Below, in pieces: positions 35,519-45,131 of a stretch of 52,921 bases of DNA. This stretch comes from DASREM01 sp035652095 (GTDB lineage: Bacteria > Acidobacteriota > Terriglobia > Terriglobales > Acidobacteriaceae). Position numbers and translations under genes: made by a program. The notes beneath the pieces are model-generated. The model made no database searches, was not told the DNA's origin, and saw only the letters and a program-made list of their open reading frames with translations. Location of the stretch: NCBI GenBank assembly GCA_035652095.1, contig DASREM010000018.1:1-52921 (forward strand), in the 5' to 3' direction. Every line of letters begins with the position of its first letter. Positions within the stretch are counted from its first letter, which is position 1.

Positions 35519-36424
35519 TTACGCCATTTGTTGCACAGCGAAGGGCGCCGGCTGAGGGTCGCTTCGAGGTTGGTCCTCGACCGTAGTTTCTTCCCACAAC
35601 GTGCGATCCCGGAGAATGCGGGAGACCATCGCGGTATGCATGGCATGCCCGGCGCGGTCGGCAACGACTCGTCCCAGGATCTGCCGTCCCAGCAGCGCCA
35701 GGTCGCCGATGAGATCCAGGACCTTGTGGCGCACGAATTCGTCCTTGAATCGAAGCGGCGGATTCATGATGCCGTCGCGGGTCAGCACGATCGCGTTTTC
35801 CTGGCTGGCGCCGCGGATCAGGCCCTGCTGCCGCATTGCGTCGGCCTCGTGCAGAAAGCCGAATGTCCGGGCCGCGGCAATCTCTGTGAAGTAACTGCCG
35901 TTCGACAAATCCACGGAAAATGTTTCCCGGCCAATCAGCGGGTGCGGGAAATTGATGGTGTAGGAGACCGAGTAGCGATCCGAGGGATAGACGGCAAGAA
36001 ACTTGTCTCCTTCGCGAATCTCCACCTCGCGGCGCATCCGCAAATAGGTACGTGGCCGGCGCTGCTTGCGGATCCCGGATTTGAGAATCGCTTCTACAAA
36101 CGGCCGGGCGCTGCCATCGAGAATGGGAAGCTCAAGGTTATCCAGTTCCACAATCGCGTTATCAATCCCGGTGCCGATGAAGGAAGACAGCAAGTGTTCC
36201 GTGGTCGAGATCAGCACGCTTTTCTTCATCAAGCTGGTGGCGTAGCTGACTCGGGCTACATTGCGCCCGATGGCTTCTACTTCGAACCCGTCGAGGTCAA
36301 CCCGCCGGAATACGATTCCTGAGCCGGGCGGAGCGGGAAGGATCCGCAAAGCCACTTTCGCTCCGCTGTGAAGACCGATCCCCTGGCATTCGATGGGACG
36401 ACGAATTGTCTGCTCTTGCCTCAA
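35519..36424 (-). CDS. lpxC: UDP-3-O-acyl-N-acetylglucosamine deacetylase
   Basis: LpxC carries out the committed step of lipid A synthesis, so the cell makes lipopolysaccharide or a related lipid. The 301-residue zinc enzyme shows GIGLHSG at the N-terminus, the zinc ligands His77 in TTEHLL, His233 and Asp237 in VRHKVLDLIGD, and the catalytic His260 in AGHAMHT. Length is normal. The start is TTG at 36424, with no in-frame ATG before the first conserved motif. The last 20 residues are a Pro/Gln-rich tail not usual for the family. Confidence 0.95.
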   Translation of the reverse strand: MRQEQTIRRPIECQGIGLHSGAKVALRILPAPPGSGIVFRRVDLDGFEVEAIGRNVARVSYATSLMKKSVLISTTEHLLSSFIGTGIDNAIVELDNLELPILDGSARPFVEAILKSGIRKQRRPRTYLRMRREVEIREGDKFLAVYPSDRYSVSYTINFPHPLIGRETFSVDLSNGSYFTEIAAARTFGFLHEADAMRQQGLIRGASQENAIVLTRDGIMNPPLRFKDEFVRHKVLDLIGDLALLGRQILGRVVADRAGHAMHTAMVSRILRDRTLWEETTVEDQPRSDPQPAPFAVQQMA

Positions 36425-36623
36425 ACGAGATTACTTAACTGTTGGATGCAGAGGAGCTTACACGCAAGCCACGGAAATCGTATGTGGTAAATCAGACACA
36501 CTGAGTGGTGGAAACCCTACCCCGCGCCGCGGGAACAACCCTATCCCCGCTTCTTGCTATGACTTAGCCCAGAAGTGTTTGGAGCGCGTCTCCGGGAGTT
36601 GTATATCGCAAGTTATCCCGAAG

Positions 36624-37424
36624 CTAGCGTTTGGGGGGCGTATCCGAGCCGTAAGTGATCGAGGCGGTGAAAAGGGAGTCGCTCAGCCCCTGGTTGTACT
36701 TGACGCTGTTCAGGAAGCGCTGGTTCGACATCTCGCGATTGAAGTAGCGGGTGATGTCGAACGGGGTCATCACGCCCTGGACCGGACGATAGTTGTCGTA
36801 AACCTCATCTTCCACGTTGCGCTGCTTGTCGGTGGGATCGCGCCAGGAAAAAGATTTCTTTACCGGCAGATGAGTGCTTTCGTCCAGGTAGAGAATCACC
36901 GCTTCGTTCTTTGCATTCATGATCGTGACCTGGTGCGTTGGTTTCTGCTCGGCGACAGTCTGTCCCTCGTAAAACAGCGCAATGCCTGGCTGATGGAGCC
37001 ATTCCCGCAAAACCACGTCGAGGGCGTAGTGGTGACGCCGCTGGTAATCTGCCTGGTCTTTCGGATCTTCGGCGCGCGTGCCTTTGTAGGTGATCTCGTA
37101 GCCCTTGTCCCCATTTTCCAGGTAAATCACATCGCGTTTCTTGGTGAGTTCAATGCGGTCCTTGTCGGGATAACGATAGAAGCGCCAGAACACCGTCCCT
37201 ACGCCGTTGGGACGGCCGAGATGAAAACTGTAGGTGCGACCTTCCTGGCTGATGTCCTGAATTCCGGTATAGGCAGCTCCGCCCAGGGCCTGGATGGCCT
37301 GGTCCAACAACGCTCTTGCTTTCTGCGCGTTCTGCTGGTCGACGGGCAGCGGTTGCGGCTGCCCGGCATTCTCCTGCGCACAGGCAAACGCAGTCAGGAT
37401 CAGAATTGAGTAAAGAAGCTTCAT
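36624..37424 (-). CDS. Secreted lipoprotein-sorting-like hypothetical protein
   Basis: The 266-residue protein starts with a signal sequence (LLYSILILTAFACAQ; the Cys context AFAC is only a weak lipobox). The rest, with LLDQAIQALGG, FWRFYRYPDKDRIEL, VYDNYRPVQGVMTPFDITRYFN, resembles outer-membrane lipoprotein-sorting or LolA/LppX-like beta folds that bind lipids. Function is unknown. It stands alone between lpxC and an SDR gene; the closeness of lpxC is suggestive only. Confidence 0.7.
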   Translation of the reverse strand: MKLLYSILILTAFACAQENAGQPQPLPVDQQNAQKARALLDQAIQALGGAAYTGIQDISQEGRTYSFHLGRPNGVGTVFWRFYRYPDKDRIELTKKRDVIYLENGDKGYEITYKGTRAEDPKDQADYQRRHHYALDVVLREWLHQPGIALFYEGQTVAEQKPTHQVTIMNAKNEAVILYLDESTHLPVKKSFSWRDPTDKQRNVEDEVYDNYRPVQGVMTPFDITRYFNREMSNQRFLNSVKYNQGLSDSLFTASITYGSDTPPKR

Positions 37425-37481
37425 GGCTACGGATGGTTAGACGCCGCCTGCCTCATTGTAGCTGCTCGTGGCGGGCCTGAC

Positions 37482-38249
37482 TTATCCGGTCAGAACCGCT
37501 CCCCCGTTCACATTGAATACTTCGCCCGTGATGAACCCCGCGTAGGGGCTGCAGAGAAAAAGGATTGGCATTGCGATCTCTTCCGGAGTGCCCACGCGTC
37601 CCATGGGGATGGTGCGAAATATGGCTTCGCGAGTTTTCGGATCGGCCAGTGCGGGCTCCACCATGTCGGTATCAACCCAGCCGGGCGCAACGCAATTCAC
37701 ATAAATGCGGTCGCGCGCGAGTTCGGTCGAGAGTCCCTTCACCATGCTGATCAGCGCGCCCTTGGTTGCCGAATAGTCACAGTGGAAGGCCTCGCCGCGC
37801 TGGCCGGAGGTGGAACTCACGAGCACAATGTGGGCCGGCGTCTTCTGCCTCTTCATCTGGGCAACGGAATATTTGATCAGCCCGAATACGCTCTCCAGGT
37901 TGACGGCGATCGTATTTTGCCACTGCGCTTCCGCCATTTGATCGATACTGATGTCCTCGGCTGGCCAGACCCCATGATTCGCCACCAGAACATCGAGCCG
38001 CCCAAATCGCTTCACCACTGCTTCGACTAGGACCTTGGAGTTCTCGCTTTTCGAAAGGTCACTCTCAAAGGGAACACACTGCGCGCCAAGTTCCTGGGCC
38101 AGGGCCTCGGCCTTCGACTTGGCCTTCTGGTAATTGAATGCAACCTGCGCCCCGGCTGCGACGAATGCGCGAACCGTTGCCGCTCCGATCCCGCGGGAGC
38201 CGCCGGTGATGAGAGCAACTTTACCTTCCAGTGAGATTGAGATGGGCAT
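37482..38249 (-). CDS. Short-chain dehydrogenase/reductase (FabG-like)
   Basis: A 255-residue NAD(P)-dependent SDR with TGGSRGIGAATVRAF (cofactor loop), VANHG, the catalytic Ser in VLVSSTSGQRG, YSATKGAL (Tyr and Lys) and VNCVAPGWVDTDM. FITGEVFNVNGG near the end is as in 3-oxoacyl-ACP reductase FabG. Without a fatty-acid cluster nearby, the real substrate is open. The protein is complete. Confidence 0.9.
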   Translation of the reverse strand: MPISISLEGKVALITGGSRGIGAATVRAFVAAGAQVAFNYQKAKSKAEALAQELGAQCVPFESDLSKSENSKVLVEAVVKRFGRLDVLVANHGVWPAEDISIDQMAEAQWQNTIAVNLESVFGLIKYSVAQMKRQKTPAHIVLVSSTSGQRGEAFHCDYSATKGALISMVKGLSTELARDRIYVNCVAPGWVDTDMVEPALADPKTREAIFRTIPMGRVGTPEEIAMPILFLCSPYAGFITGEVFNVNGGAVLTG

Positions 38250-38295
38250 GAGGACAGTTTGAGGAATCGTGCTTCAGCTTGCAAGCCGAAGCAAA

Positions 38296-41200
38296 TCAGT
38301 TCTCAAAGCGGCTTGTGGTTTTCTCGGATTTGAGCTCGCGGCGCAGAAGCCGGACCAACAGGCCGTCATACCGCACGCCGCTCATCTTGTCGAGCTCTTC
38401 GAGGGCTTGCTCATTGCTCTTGGCAGGCGCGAACGATCGTTCCATGGTCATGTTGACGAAGGCGTCGGCCACAGCCAGAATGCGCGCCCAAAGCGGGATC
38501 TGCTCCCCTCGAAGTGCAGCAGGATATCCAGACCCGTCAAACGCCTCGTGATGATGTTCGACAGCCTTTTGCAGCGCTTCGCTCTCCGGCAGCGTGCTCA
38601 GAATTTCTGCGCCCACCCTGGCATGCATTTTCACCAGGTAATACTCATCTTCAGTTAACGGGCCGGACTTGTTCAAAATCCGTTCGGGCACAAAAATCTT
38701 GCCGACATCATGGACATGCGCCGCGTACGAGATGTCCGCAACTTCTTCGGGCCGCAGGCCGAGCGCCTTGGCCATGATCTCTGAGTAGCGCGCGACCATC
38801 TCGCCGTGTCCCGAGGCATTCAGTTCTCTTAATTCGGCGGCGCGAGTGAGCGCCTCGATGGACTCCCGCAGTACCTGCACGTCGCAACTTTCGTTGCCGC
38901 CGGACAGCTTGCGCAGGGTGGTCAGCAGTTCTTCCAGGTGCTCAGGGCCGGTGTGCTCGCGCTGCAAAAAGCCTTCAATGTAGCCGGATATCAACTGCCG
39001 CTGCACAGCCGCGCTTTCGCCCTCGGCAAAATCCTCCGCCGTCGAGACGCGGTCCCCGCCGGCGTGCTTCGAAACGTACATGCCGGCGTCTGCGACGCGA
39101 ATAATGTCTTCGACCGAATAGCCATGGACCGGGAACGCAGCCACACCGAAGCTGCCGGTGATGTGGTGCTCATTCAGCATCGGGTCGGTCGAAATCCATA
39201 ACCGCAGGCGTTCCGCCAGGATCTGCGCCTGTTCCACGCCGGTCTCAGGCATGAGGATGATGAACTCATCGCCGCCGTAGCGCGCGACCACATTCGATTG
39301 CCGGCATTTTTGCTCGAGTAAACGGCCCACGCGCGCCAGCACCAGATCTCCTTCCAGGTGCCCGAGCCCGTCGTTCACTTCCTTGAATTTGTCCAGATCC
39401 ATCAGAACTACGGAGAAAGGCCGTCCCGAGCGCGAGGCGCGCCGCCATTCCGAGGTCAAGGCCTCCCAGAAGAATCTCCGGGTCTTGATTCCGGTCAGCC
39501 CGTCGGTAATCGATTGCTGTTGCAGCTTCTGGAAAACGAAAGCATTGTGCAACGCTGTCGCCAGCAAGTCCGCGAGCGTGCTCATGATCAGCTGATCTTC
39601 CTGGTTGAACGCATCTTCTTCACGGCTTTCGACATTGAGGACGCCGAGCAGGGTTTCTCCATAGCTGATGGGAATGCACAGCACCGCCTTGGAACCCGGC
39701 AGCACGCCCTGCACATGACCCTCACTGCTGGATTGCACCAGGGCGCTCTCACCGGTGCGCGCCACCCGCCCCAGAATGCCCGCGCCCAGCGGAATCCGCT
39801 TGCCCAGGGCCTGCGTGGTCGCCCCAGCTTCGGCCTTGATCTCAATGTCTTTGGTGACGTAATCCAGGATCCCTATCCCGATATGATCAAAGCGGAAATT
39901 CTTCTGAATCTCGGCGACGATATCGGCCAGCATCTGCTCGGAGTCTTCACTGGAAATCGCGGTCTTGGAGATGTTGTTCAGGAACGAGAACTGCCGCGCC
40001 CGCCGCTGCTCTTCCGCGAACAGCCTGGCGTTCTCGACTGCGACGGAAACCTGGCCAGCAGCGGTCTGCATGACTTCCAGGTCACGTTGCTCAAACACGA
40101 ACTCGCGCTCGGTGTTGCGCGCGGCCATCACGCCGGCAGGTCTTCCTCCCAGAAGAATGGGAGCTGCGCAGAAGCACTTGGCCGGCTTTCCCGGAAGATA
40201 ACTGACGCCCAGGCGGTCGCGCGTCCTTTCGAGCTCCGAGCGAATGAGCAAAGGCTGTCCAGTGCGAATGATGTACTCGGTCAGTCCATTTCCGGCCTTG
40301 CGGCTGCGCTTGGGGAGCACGCGGTTATCTTCCACTTCCAATTCGAAGCGAATCTCGTCACCCTCGAGGAAGGCGATGTAGAAATCACTGGTATCGAAGA
40401 TCTGCCCGAGTTCCTTTTGCACGGCGTGCAGGATCTCATCCTGGTCCAGGCGCGAACTGATGGCTTGTCCAATCTGGGTGAGCAGTTCGTATTCTTTCGT
40501 GCGCCGCTGCGCGTCGTGCATTACCACGTAGTTTTCCAGGGCCAATCCGATCTGCAGAGCCAGGCCGATAAGCAGGTGCAGGTTGGAAGTGCCGAAGACG
40601 CGGCGTCCGGCGTGGGGAAAAAGAATCACCCCAAAATTGTGCTCGCGGGTCTGCAGGCTGACCGCGGTCACGTTGTGAATAGCGTTTTCGCTCAGCACCT
40701 GGCGGAACTGCTCAAACTTGCCGCCAGGGAATGCCGGCAGCGGTTCTGCCATGTCCGGAACATTGCGAAACGTAACAAATCCGCCGCGCCGGTAAGAGAG
40801 TTCGCATATGTATTCGCCGGCCCCGCTTTTTTCCAGCTTTTGCACGAGCTCGTCGGTGAAGCCACGCTGCACGGAAGGCAGAATCGCGCGCCAGCGCTCC
40901 GACATGTAAATCACCGCGCGGTTGGTCGGTAGAGGCGATACCAGGCGGTCAAGAATGCTCTGCACGCTGGGCACCAGGTCCTGCGCACCGAGCAGCCGCA
41001 TCGGATCTACGCCGATTCTGGAGAACGCGAGCGCATTTTCCTGTACCGCGTTGCGCTCGTTCTCAAACAGCACCATCACCATCGCGATCCCCAGCAGCAT
41101 CTGCGGGATCGGTCCCAGCAACTGCCCCGATACGCCGAACAGTTCAATAAAGGGATTGCGGAACTGCCCGACGCCCATCAACACCGCCCATAGCGCCAGT

Positions 41201-41691
41201 GACATCGCCAGCAGGCGAAATGCGAGCGAGTTCTTCCGATGGGCGTGGCGGTAGAAATAAAGCGATGAGTACAGCAGCACCGCGGCCAGGAAGATTTCCA
41301 GGCGGAAGTGAGGGTTGGTGACAACTTCGGGACGAAACACACCATTGATGACCCTGGCTTTCACGTTCCAGTAGGACAGTCCGGCGCCGATGATCGCGAT
41401 CACGACTTCGTACCACTGCAGCCGGAAGCGGTCCCGCATCAGCCGTGTGGATACGAAAATACAAATCGCCATCATCACCAGAAGCGCGGACCCGACGAAC
41501 GCCACAAGCTGCGATGGTGCGAGTGCGCCTACTCCGTCCAACACGTAATGTAAGGTGAAAGCCGCCCACCCGAATTGCCAGGCGCGGAAATAAGCCTGCC
41601 GGCTCTGCTCGTACAGGTAGGTGAAGACAAGGAAAAGCAGCAGGGCGACCACGCCCGGCACAATGACCATACTGATGGCTACACTGTTCAT
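38296..41691 (-). CDS. Membrane sensor with three GAF, GGDEF and HD-GYP domains
   Basis: An 1131-residue signalling protein. Residues 1-210 are a seven- to eight-helix membrane sensor; three GAF-like domains follow (about 230-395, 400-560, 570-720), then a GGDEF diguanylate cyclase domain (720-890; active site GGDEF at 806-810) and a C-terminal HD-GYP phosphodiesterase domain (945-1120; HVHDVGK at 992-998, HHE at 1047-1049, DGSGYP at 1052-1057). Both catalytic motifs are intact, so it could make and break cyclic di-GMP. The usual RxxD product-inhibition site before GGDEF reads RQSN (797-800), so feedback control may be lost. The protein is not truncated. Confidence 0.93.
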   Translation of the reverse strand: MNSVAISMVIVPGVVALLLFLVFTYLYEQSRQAYFRAWQFGWAAFTLHYVLDGVGALAPSQLVAFVGSALLVMMAICIFVSTRLMRDRFRLQWYEVVIAIIGAGLSYWNVKARVINGVFRPEVVTNPHFRLEIFLAAVLLYSSLYFYRHAHRKNSLAFRLLAMSLALWAVLMGVGQFRNPFIELFGVSGQLLGPIPQMLLGIAMVMVLFENERNAVQENALAFSRIGVDPMRLLGAQDLVPSVQSILDRLVSPLPTNRAVIYMSERWRAILPSVQRGFTDELVQKLEKSGAGEYICELSYRRGGFVTFRNVPDMAEPLPAFPGGKFEQFRQVLSENAIHNVTAVSLQTREHNFGVILFPHAGRRVFGTSNLHLLIGLALQIGLALENYVVMHDAQRRTKEYELLTQIGQAISSRLDQDEILHAVQKELGQIFDTSDFYIAFLEGDEIRFELEVEDNRVLPKRSRKAGNGLTEYIIRTGQPLLIRSELERTRDRLGVSYLPGKPAKCFCAAPILLGGRPAGVMAARNTEREFVFEQRDLEVMQTAAGQVSVAVENARLFAEEQRRARQFSFLNNISKTAISSEDSEQMLADIVAEIQKNFRFDHIGIGILDYVTKDIEIKAEAGATTQALGKRIPLGAGILGRVARTGESALVQSSSEGHVQGVLPGSKAVLCIPISYGETLLGVLNVESREEDAFNQEDQLIMSTLADLLATALHNAFVFQKLQQQSITDGLTGIKTRRFFWEALTSEWRRASRSGRPFSVVLMDLDKFKEVNDGLGHLEGDLVLARVGRLLEQKCRQSNVVARYGGDEFIILMPETGVEQAQILAERLRLWISTDPMLNEHHITGSFGVAAFPVHGYSVEDIIRVADAGMYVSKHAGGDRVSTAEDFAEGESAAVQRQLISGYIEGFLQREHTGPEHLEELLTTLRKLSGGNESCDVQVLRESIEALTRAAELRELNASGHGEMVARYSEIMAKALGLRPEEVADISYAAHVHDVGKIFVPERILNKSGPLTEDEYYLVKMHARVGAEILSTLPESEALQKAVEHHHEAFDGSGYPAALRGEQIPLWARILAVADAFVNMTMERSFAPAKSNEQALEELDKMSGVRYDGLLVRLLRRELKSEKTTSRFEN

Positions 41692-41906
41692 GAAAACAGG
41701 GGTCCGGTCTCAGGTATCACGAAAGGGAGCCGTGCGAAGTCAATGGTTTCACAGCCTTCACCGCAAAACAATAGTGTTGAGAGGAACGCCTGCAATTTTG
41801 CCTCACGGCTACCCCAAGGTGCCGAAGCACTTAACGGCGAGCCCCAGAAACAGCTTGCTTGACGCCATTTTCACAGCGACCGTAACATGGCCGATGATTA
41901 CCCTTG

Positions 41907-43391
41907 ATGAGTAGCATACCCGCCTCGTCCGACCGTCCAATTGCTGGACAGAGCCTCCCTCCCCGGGTTCGTTTTGCCCCCTCACCCACCGGATTCCTCC
42001 ACGTTGGAAGCGCCCGCACCTTCATTTTCAACTGGCTTTTTGCCCGTCACCACGGTGGCGCCATGATCCTGCGTTTGGACGATACCGATGTCGAGCGCAA
42101 TTCGGAGGCGTCGGTCCATTCGATTTTCGAAGGGTTGCGCTGGCTCGACCTTCCCTGGGACGAAGAATATAAGCAGTCCGAGAGGTTAGCCCTTCACCAC
42201 AAGACTGCCTGGGACATCTTTGCCAGAGGTCTCGCCTATCGCGATTTCACGCCCGCCCATTCCGGCGATGCAGAAAAATCGGGGACGCAAGGGACCTGGC
42301 TTTTCAATCCCGGCATGCGGGAGCTGTCCGCCGAAGAGAGTGACCGCCGCGCTGCCGCCGGTGAGCCATTCGCGCTGCGCTACAGAGTCCCTCGCGGCGA
42401 GGGGCGGGAGGTTTGCTTTGTGGATGCGGTTTACGGAGAGCAGGCGAAACTAGCCGATGACATTGAAGACTTCGCCCTCCTGCGCAGCGATGGAATGCCT
42501 ACTTACCACCTGGCATCGTGCGCGGACGATATGGACCTGCGCATCAGCCACATCATCCGCGGCCAGGACCATCTCTCGAACACCTTCAAGCATTGCCTCA
42601 TTTTCGAGGCGGCGGGATGCAAACCGCCACAGTTCGCCCACTTGCCGCTGCTGGTTGCGCCTGACGGAACCAAGCTCTCCAAGCGCCGCCACGGACCCGT
42701 GGTCAGCGTCACAACCTATCGCGATGCCGGGTTCCTGCCCCAGGCGTTCATTAACTTCCTTTGCCTGCTGGGCTGGTCGCCAAAGAATGATCGCGAGCAG
42801 ATGCCCAGGCAGGATCTGATAACAACCTTCTCCTTGGAAGGCATCAATCGTGCCAACGCAGTGGTGAATTTCAGCAATGAAGATCCGTTTGATCCCAAGG
42901 CAGTGTGGCTGAATGCGGAAAATATTCGCGCGCTCGCCATCTCTGACCTTGCCGCCCAGTTGCTACCCATCGTCCTCGCAGCCGGGTTCCAGGTCGATAT
43001 GGCCAAGATGCTCCAGATTGCCCCTCTGGTTCGCGAGCGTATCAAACTGTTGCGCGATGTACTGACCGTGGCCGATTTTTTCCTGCTGGATCCCTTGCCG
43101 CCTTACGACCCCGCCGACCTGATTCCGCAGAAAGGCGATCGACTGCTGGCGCGCAAGGTGCTGGAACGAGCGAGCGAGATCTTCGCCCACACTGAGTTCC
43201 AACACCACGCCCTGGAAGCGGCATTCCGAAGCGCCGCCCAGGAATTACAGATCAAGGCCGGGCAGATGTTTCAACCTGTGCGGGTCGCGGTTTGCGGCCG
43301 CAAAAATGCGCCGCCCCTCTTTGAAACGTTGGAAGTGCTGGGAAAAAACAAATGCTGTGAGCGAATTCAACAAGCTCTCGAAAATCTTTAG
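41907..43391 (+). CDS. gltX: Glutamyl-tRNA synthetase
   Basis: The 494-residue class I synthetase charges tRNA-Glu. HIGH-type motif is HVGSA in APSPTGFLHVGSARTF, and KMSKS-type is KLSKRRHG. The middle ASCADDMDLRISHIIRGQDH and the C-terminal anticodon-binding helical domain are complete. ATG 41907 follows a TTG at 41904; no clear ribosome site is seen. It is divergent from the sensor gene across a 215-base region. The window also encodes GlnRS, so a discriminating role is likely. Confidence 0.95.
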   Translation: MSSIPASSDRPIAGQSLPPRVRFAPSPTGFLHVGSARTFIFNWLFARHHGGAMILRLDDTDVERNSEASVHSIFEGLRWLDLPWDEEYKQSERLALHHKTAWDIFARGLAYRDFTPAHSGDAEKSGTQGTWLFNPGMRELSAEESDRRAAAGEPFALRYRVPRGEGREVCFVDAVYGEQAKLADDIEDFALLRSDGMPTYHLASCADDMDLRISHIIRGQDHLSNTFKHCLIFEAAGCKPPQFAHLPLLVAPDGTKLSKRRHGPVVSVTTYRDAGFLPQAFINFLCLLGWSPKNDREQMPRQDLITTFSLEGINRANAVVNFSNEDPFDPKAVWLNAENIRALAISDLAAQLLPIVLAAGFQVDMAKMLQIAPLVRERIKLLRDVLTVADFFLLDPLPPYDPADLIPQKGDRLLARKVLERASEIFAHTEFQHHALEAAFRSAAQELQIKAGQMFQPVRVAVCGRKNAPPLFETLEVLGKNKCCERIQQALENL

Positions 43392-43646
43392 GACGGCGCG
43401 ACGCTGCCTGCAACGCGAACATCACGTCCCAGGGTGGCTGGCCGGCAGCAACTCTCAATGCCCGCAGTCCCTCATCTACAGAGTTCATGGTATGGGCGCT
43501 CAGCCGAGCCAGTTGTATTTTGAGAGATGGTCGGCCGACTAGTAGAGACCGGCGCACTGTTGTGTGTGCAGTGCCTCGTTCCCGCTGGTTTTCCACCTCT
43601 GCGAGTGTGGCCCATCAGAACTGCTCCAAGGAAAGCAACAGAAGAT

Positions 43647-45131
43647 ATGGAAGATACACGCCTGAAAATCGGTATCGAGGGCCTGGACGACATTCTTAAT
43701 GGCGGGCTTCCCAGCGGTCATCTATATCTCCTTGAAGGCGAGCCCGGTACCGGAAAGACCACGATCGCCCTGCAGTTTCTAATGGAAGGGGCAAAAACGG
43801 GTGAATCGGCACTTTACGTGACTTTGTCAGAATCCAAACAGGAACTGCATTCCGTTGCCGAGTCCCACGGTTGGACGCTGGACGGAATCGAGATTTTCGA
43901 ACTGTTGCCGGAGGAAAACAGCCTCGGGATCGAGCGTCAGTACACCGTCTTCCATCCCGCCGAGGTGGAACTGGCTGACACGACCCGCGCCATCCTGGAC
44001 CGGGTGGAGCATTGCCAGGCGCGGCGAGTGGTCGTCGATTCTCTTTCCGAACTGCGCATGCTGGCCCAGGAGCCGATCCGTTATCGCCGCCAACTGCTGG
44101 CGTTGAAACAGTATTTTTCCGGGAAGCGGTGCACCGTGGTGCTGTTGGACGACAGAACTTCCACCCAGGACGACCTGCAACTCCACAGCGTCGTGCACGG
44201 AGTGATATCGCTGGAGAACCTGCCCAGGGAATACGGCATCAAGCGGCGCCGCATGCAGATCACCAAGCTACGGGCTTCGGCTTTCCGCGAGGGCTATCAC
44301 GATTACAGCATCAAGCGTGGCGGGGTGCATATTTATCCGCGACTGGTGGCGGCCGAGCACAATCCCGGTTTTTCGTCCGAGCTGGTCACCAGCCAGGTCC
44401 CCGAGCTTGACGCCCTGTTTGGGGGTGGAATTCATCGAGGCACCAGTACCCTGGTGACAGGACCCGCCGGAAGCGGAAAATCGACAATCTGCGCCAAGTA
44501 CGCGGTTGAGGCTGCGCGACGCGGCGAAGCCGTCTCGGTTTATCTGTTCGACGAAGGGCTTCGGACCTATCTGTCACGCCTCAACAGCCTGGGCATGGAC
44601 CCTGAAAAGCACCTGCAAAGCGGGATGCTCACGGTCGAGCAGATCGATCCCGCCGAGTTGTCGCCGGGAGAATTCGTGGCCAGAGTTCGCAACTCCGTCT
44701 CTTCCCGTCACTCCCGTGTCGTCGTCATCGACAGCCTGAACGGCTTCATGAACTCCATGCCCGGGGAACGATACCTCCCGATCCAGCTGCACGAACTGAT
44801 CTCCTACATGAACCAACAAGGAGTCGTCACGCTGCTGGTCTTTGCCCAGCACGGACTGCTGGCCGATCAATTGATGAGCGTGGTGGACGTCAGCTACCTG
44901 GCAGACGCGGTCCTGCTGCTGCGCTATTTCGAAGCGAATGCAGCGTTGAAGTGGGCGGTCTCGGTGGTTAAGAACCGCAGCGGCAACCACGAAAAATCCG
45001 TTCGCGAACTGATCTTCAACGGAGGCATTAAACTCGGCAAGCCTCTCACCGCGTTTCGAGGCATGATCAGCGGCACTCCCGAAACGGTTGGGTCGCATCC
45101 CGGCCAGACTTATCCCGAAGATGGCAACTGA
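43647..45131 (+). CDS. KaiC-like double-RecA ATPase
   Basis: A 494-residue protein with two KaiC/RecA domains: domain I (GEPGTGKT at 31-38) and domain II (GPAGSGKS at 272-279). Walker B regions VVVDSLSELRM and VVVIDSLNGF are present. In domain I the catalytic Glu pair is changed to Ser-Glu (61-62), and in domain II to Asp-Glu (302-303). By alignment from memory, the phosphorylation site pair Ser431/Thr432 of cyanobacterial KaiC is here Ser416/Tyr417. It is not a clock gene by itself: no kaiA or kaiB is seen. The start at 43647 is chosen because the sequence upstream is not KaiC-like. Its end overlaps the histidine kinase gene by 11 bases. Confidence 0.9.
   Translation: MEDTRLKIGIEGLDDILNGGLPSGHLYLLEGEPGTGKTTIALQFLMEGAKTGESALYVTLSESKQELHSVAESHGWTLDGIEIFELLPEENSLGIERQYTVFHPAEVELADTTRAILDRVEHCQARRVVVDSLSELRMLAQEPIRYRRQLLALKQYFSGKRCTVVLLDDRTSTQDDLQLHSVVHGVISLENLPREYGIKRRRMQITKLRASAFREGYHDYSIKRGGVHIYPRLVAAEHNPGFSSELVTSQVPELDALFGGGIHRGTSTLVTGPAGSGKSTICAKYAVEAARRGEAVSVYLFDEGLRTYLSRLNSLGMDPEKHLQSGMLTVEQIDPAELSPGEFVARVRNSVSSRHSRVVVIDSLNGFMNSMPGERYLPIQLHELISYMNQQGVVTLLVFAQHGLLADQLMSVVDVSYLADAVLLLRYFEANAALKWAVSVVKNRSGNHEKSVRELIFNGGIKLGKPLTAFRGMISGTPETVGSHPGQTYPEDGN

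Noticed and set aside
39358..40932. 524-residue plus-strand frame
   Set aside because: Antisense to the GGDEF/HD-GYP gene, where strong motifs fix the reading. A shadow.
43647..45131. A circadian clock locus
   Set aside because: Only a KaiC-like protein is present; KaiA and KaiB are absent and the phosphosite is altered.
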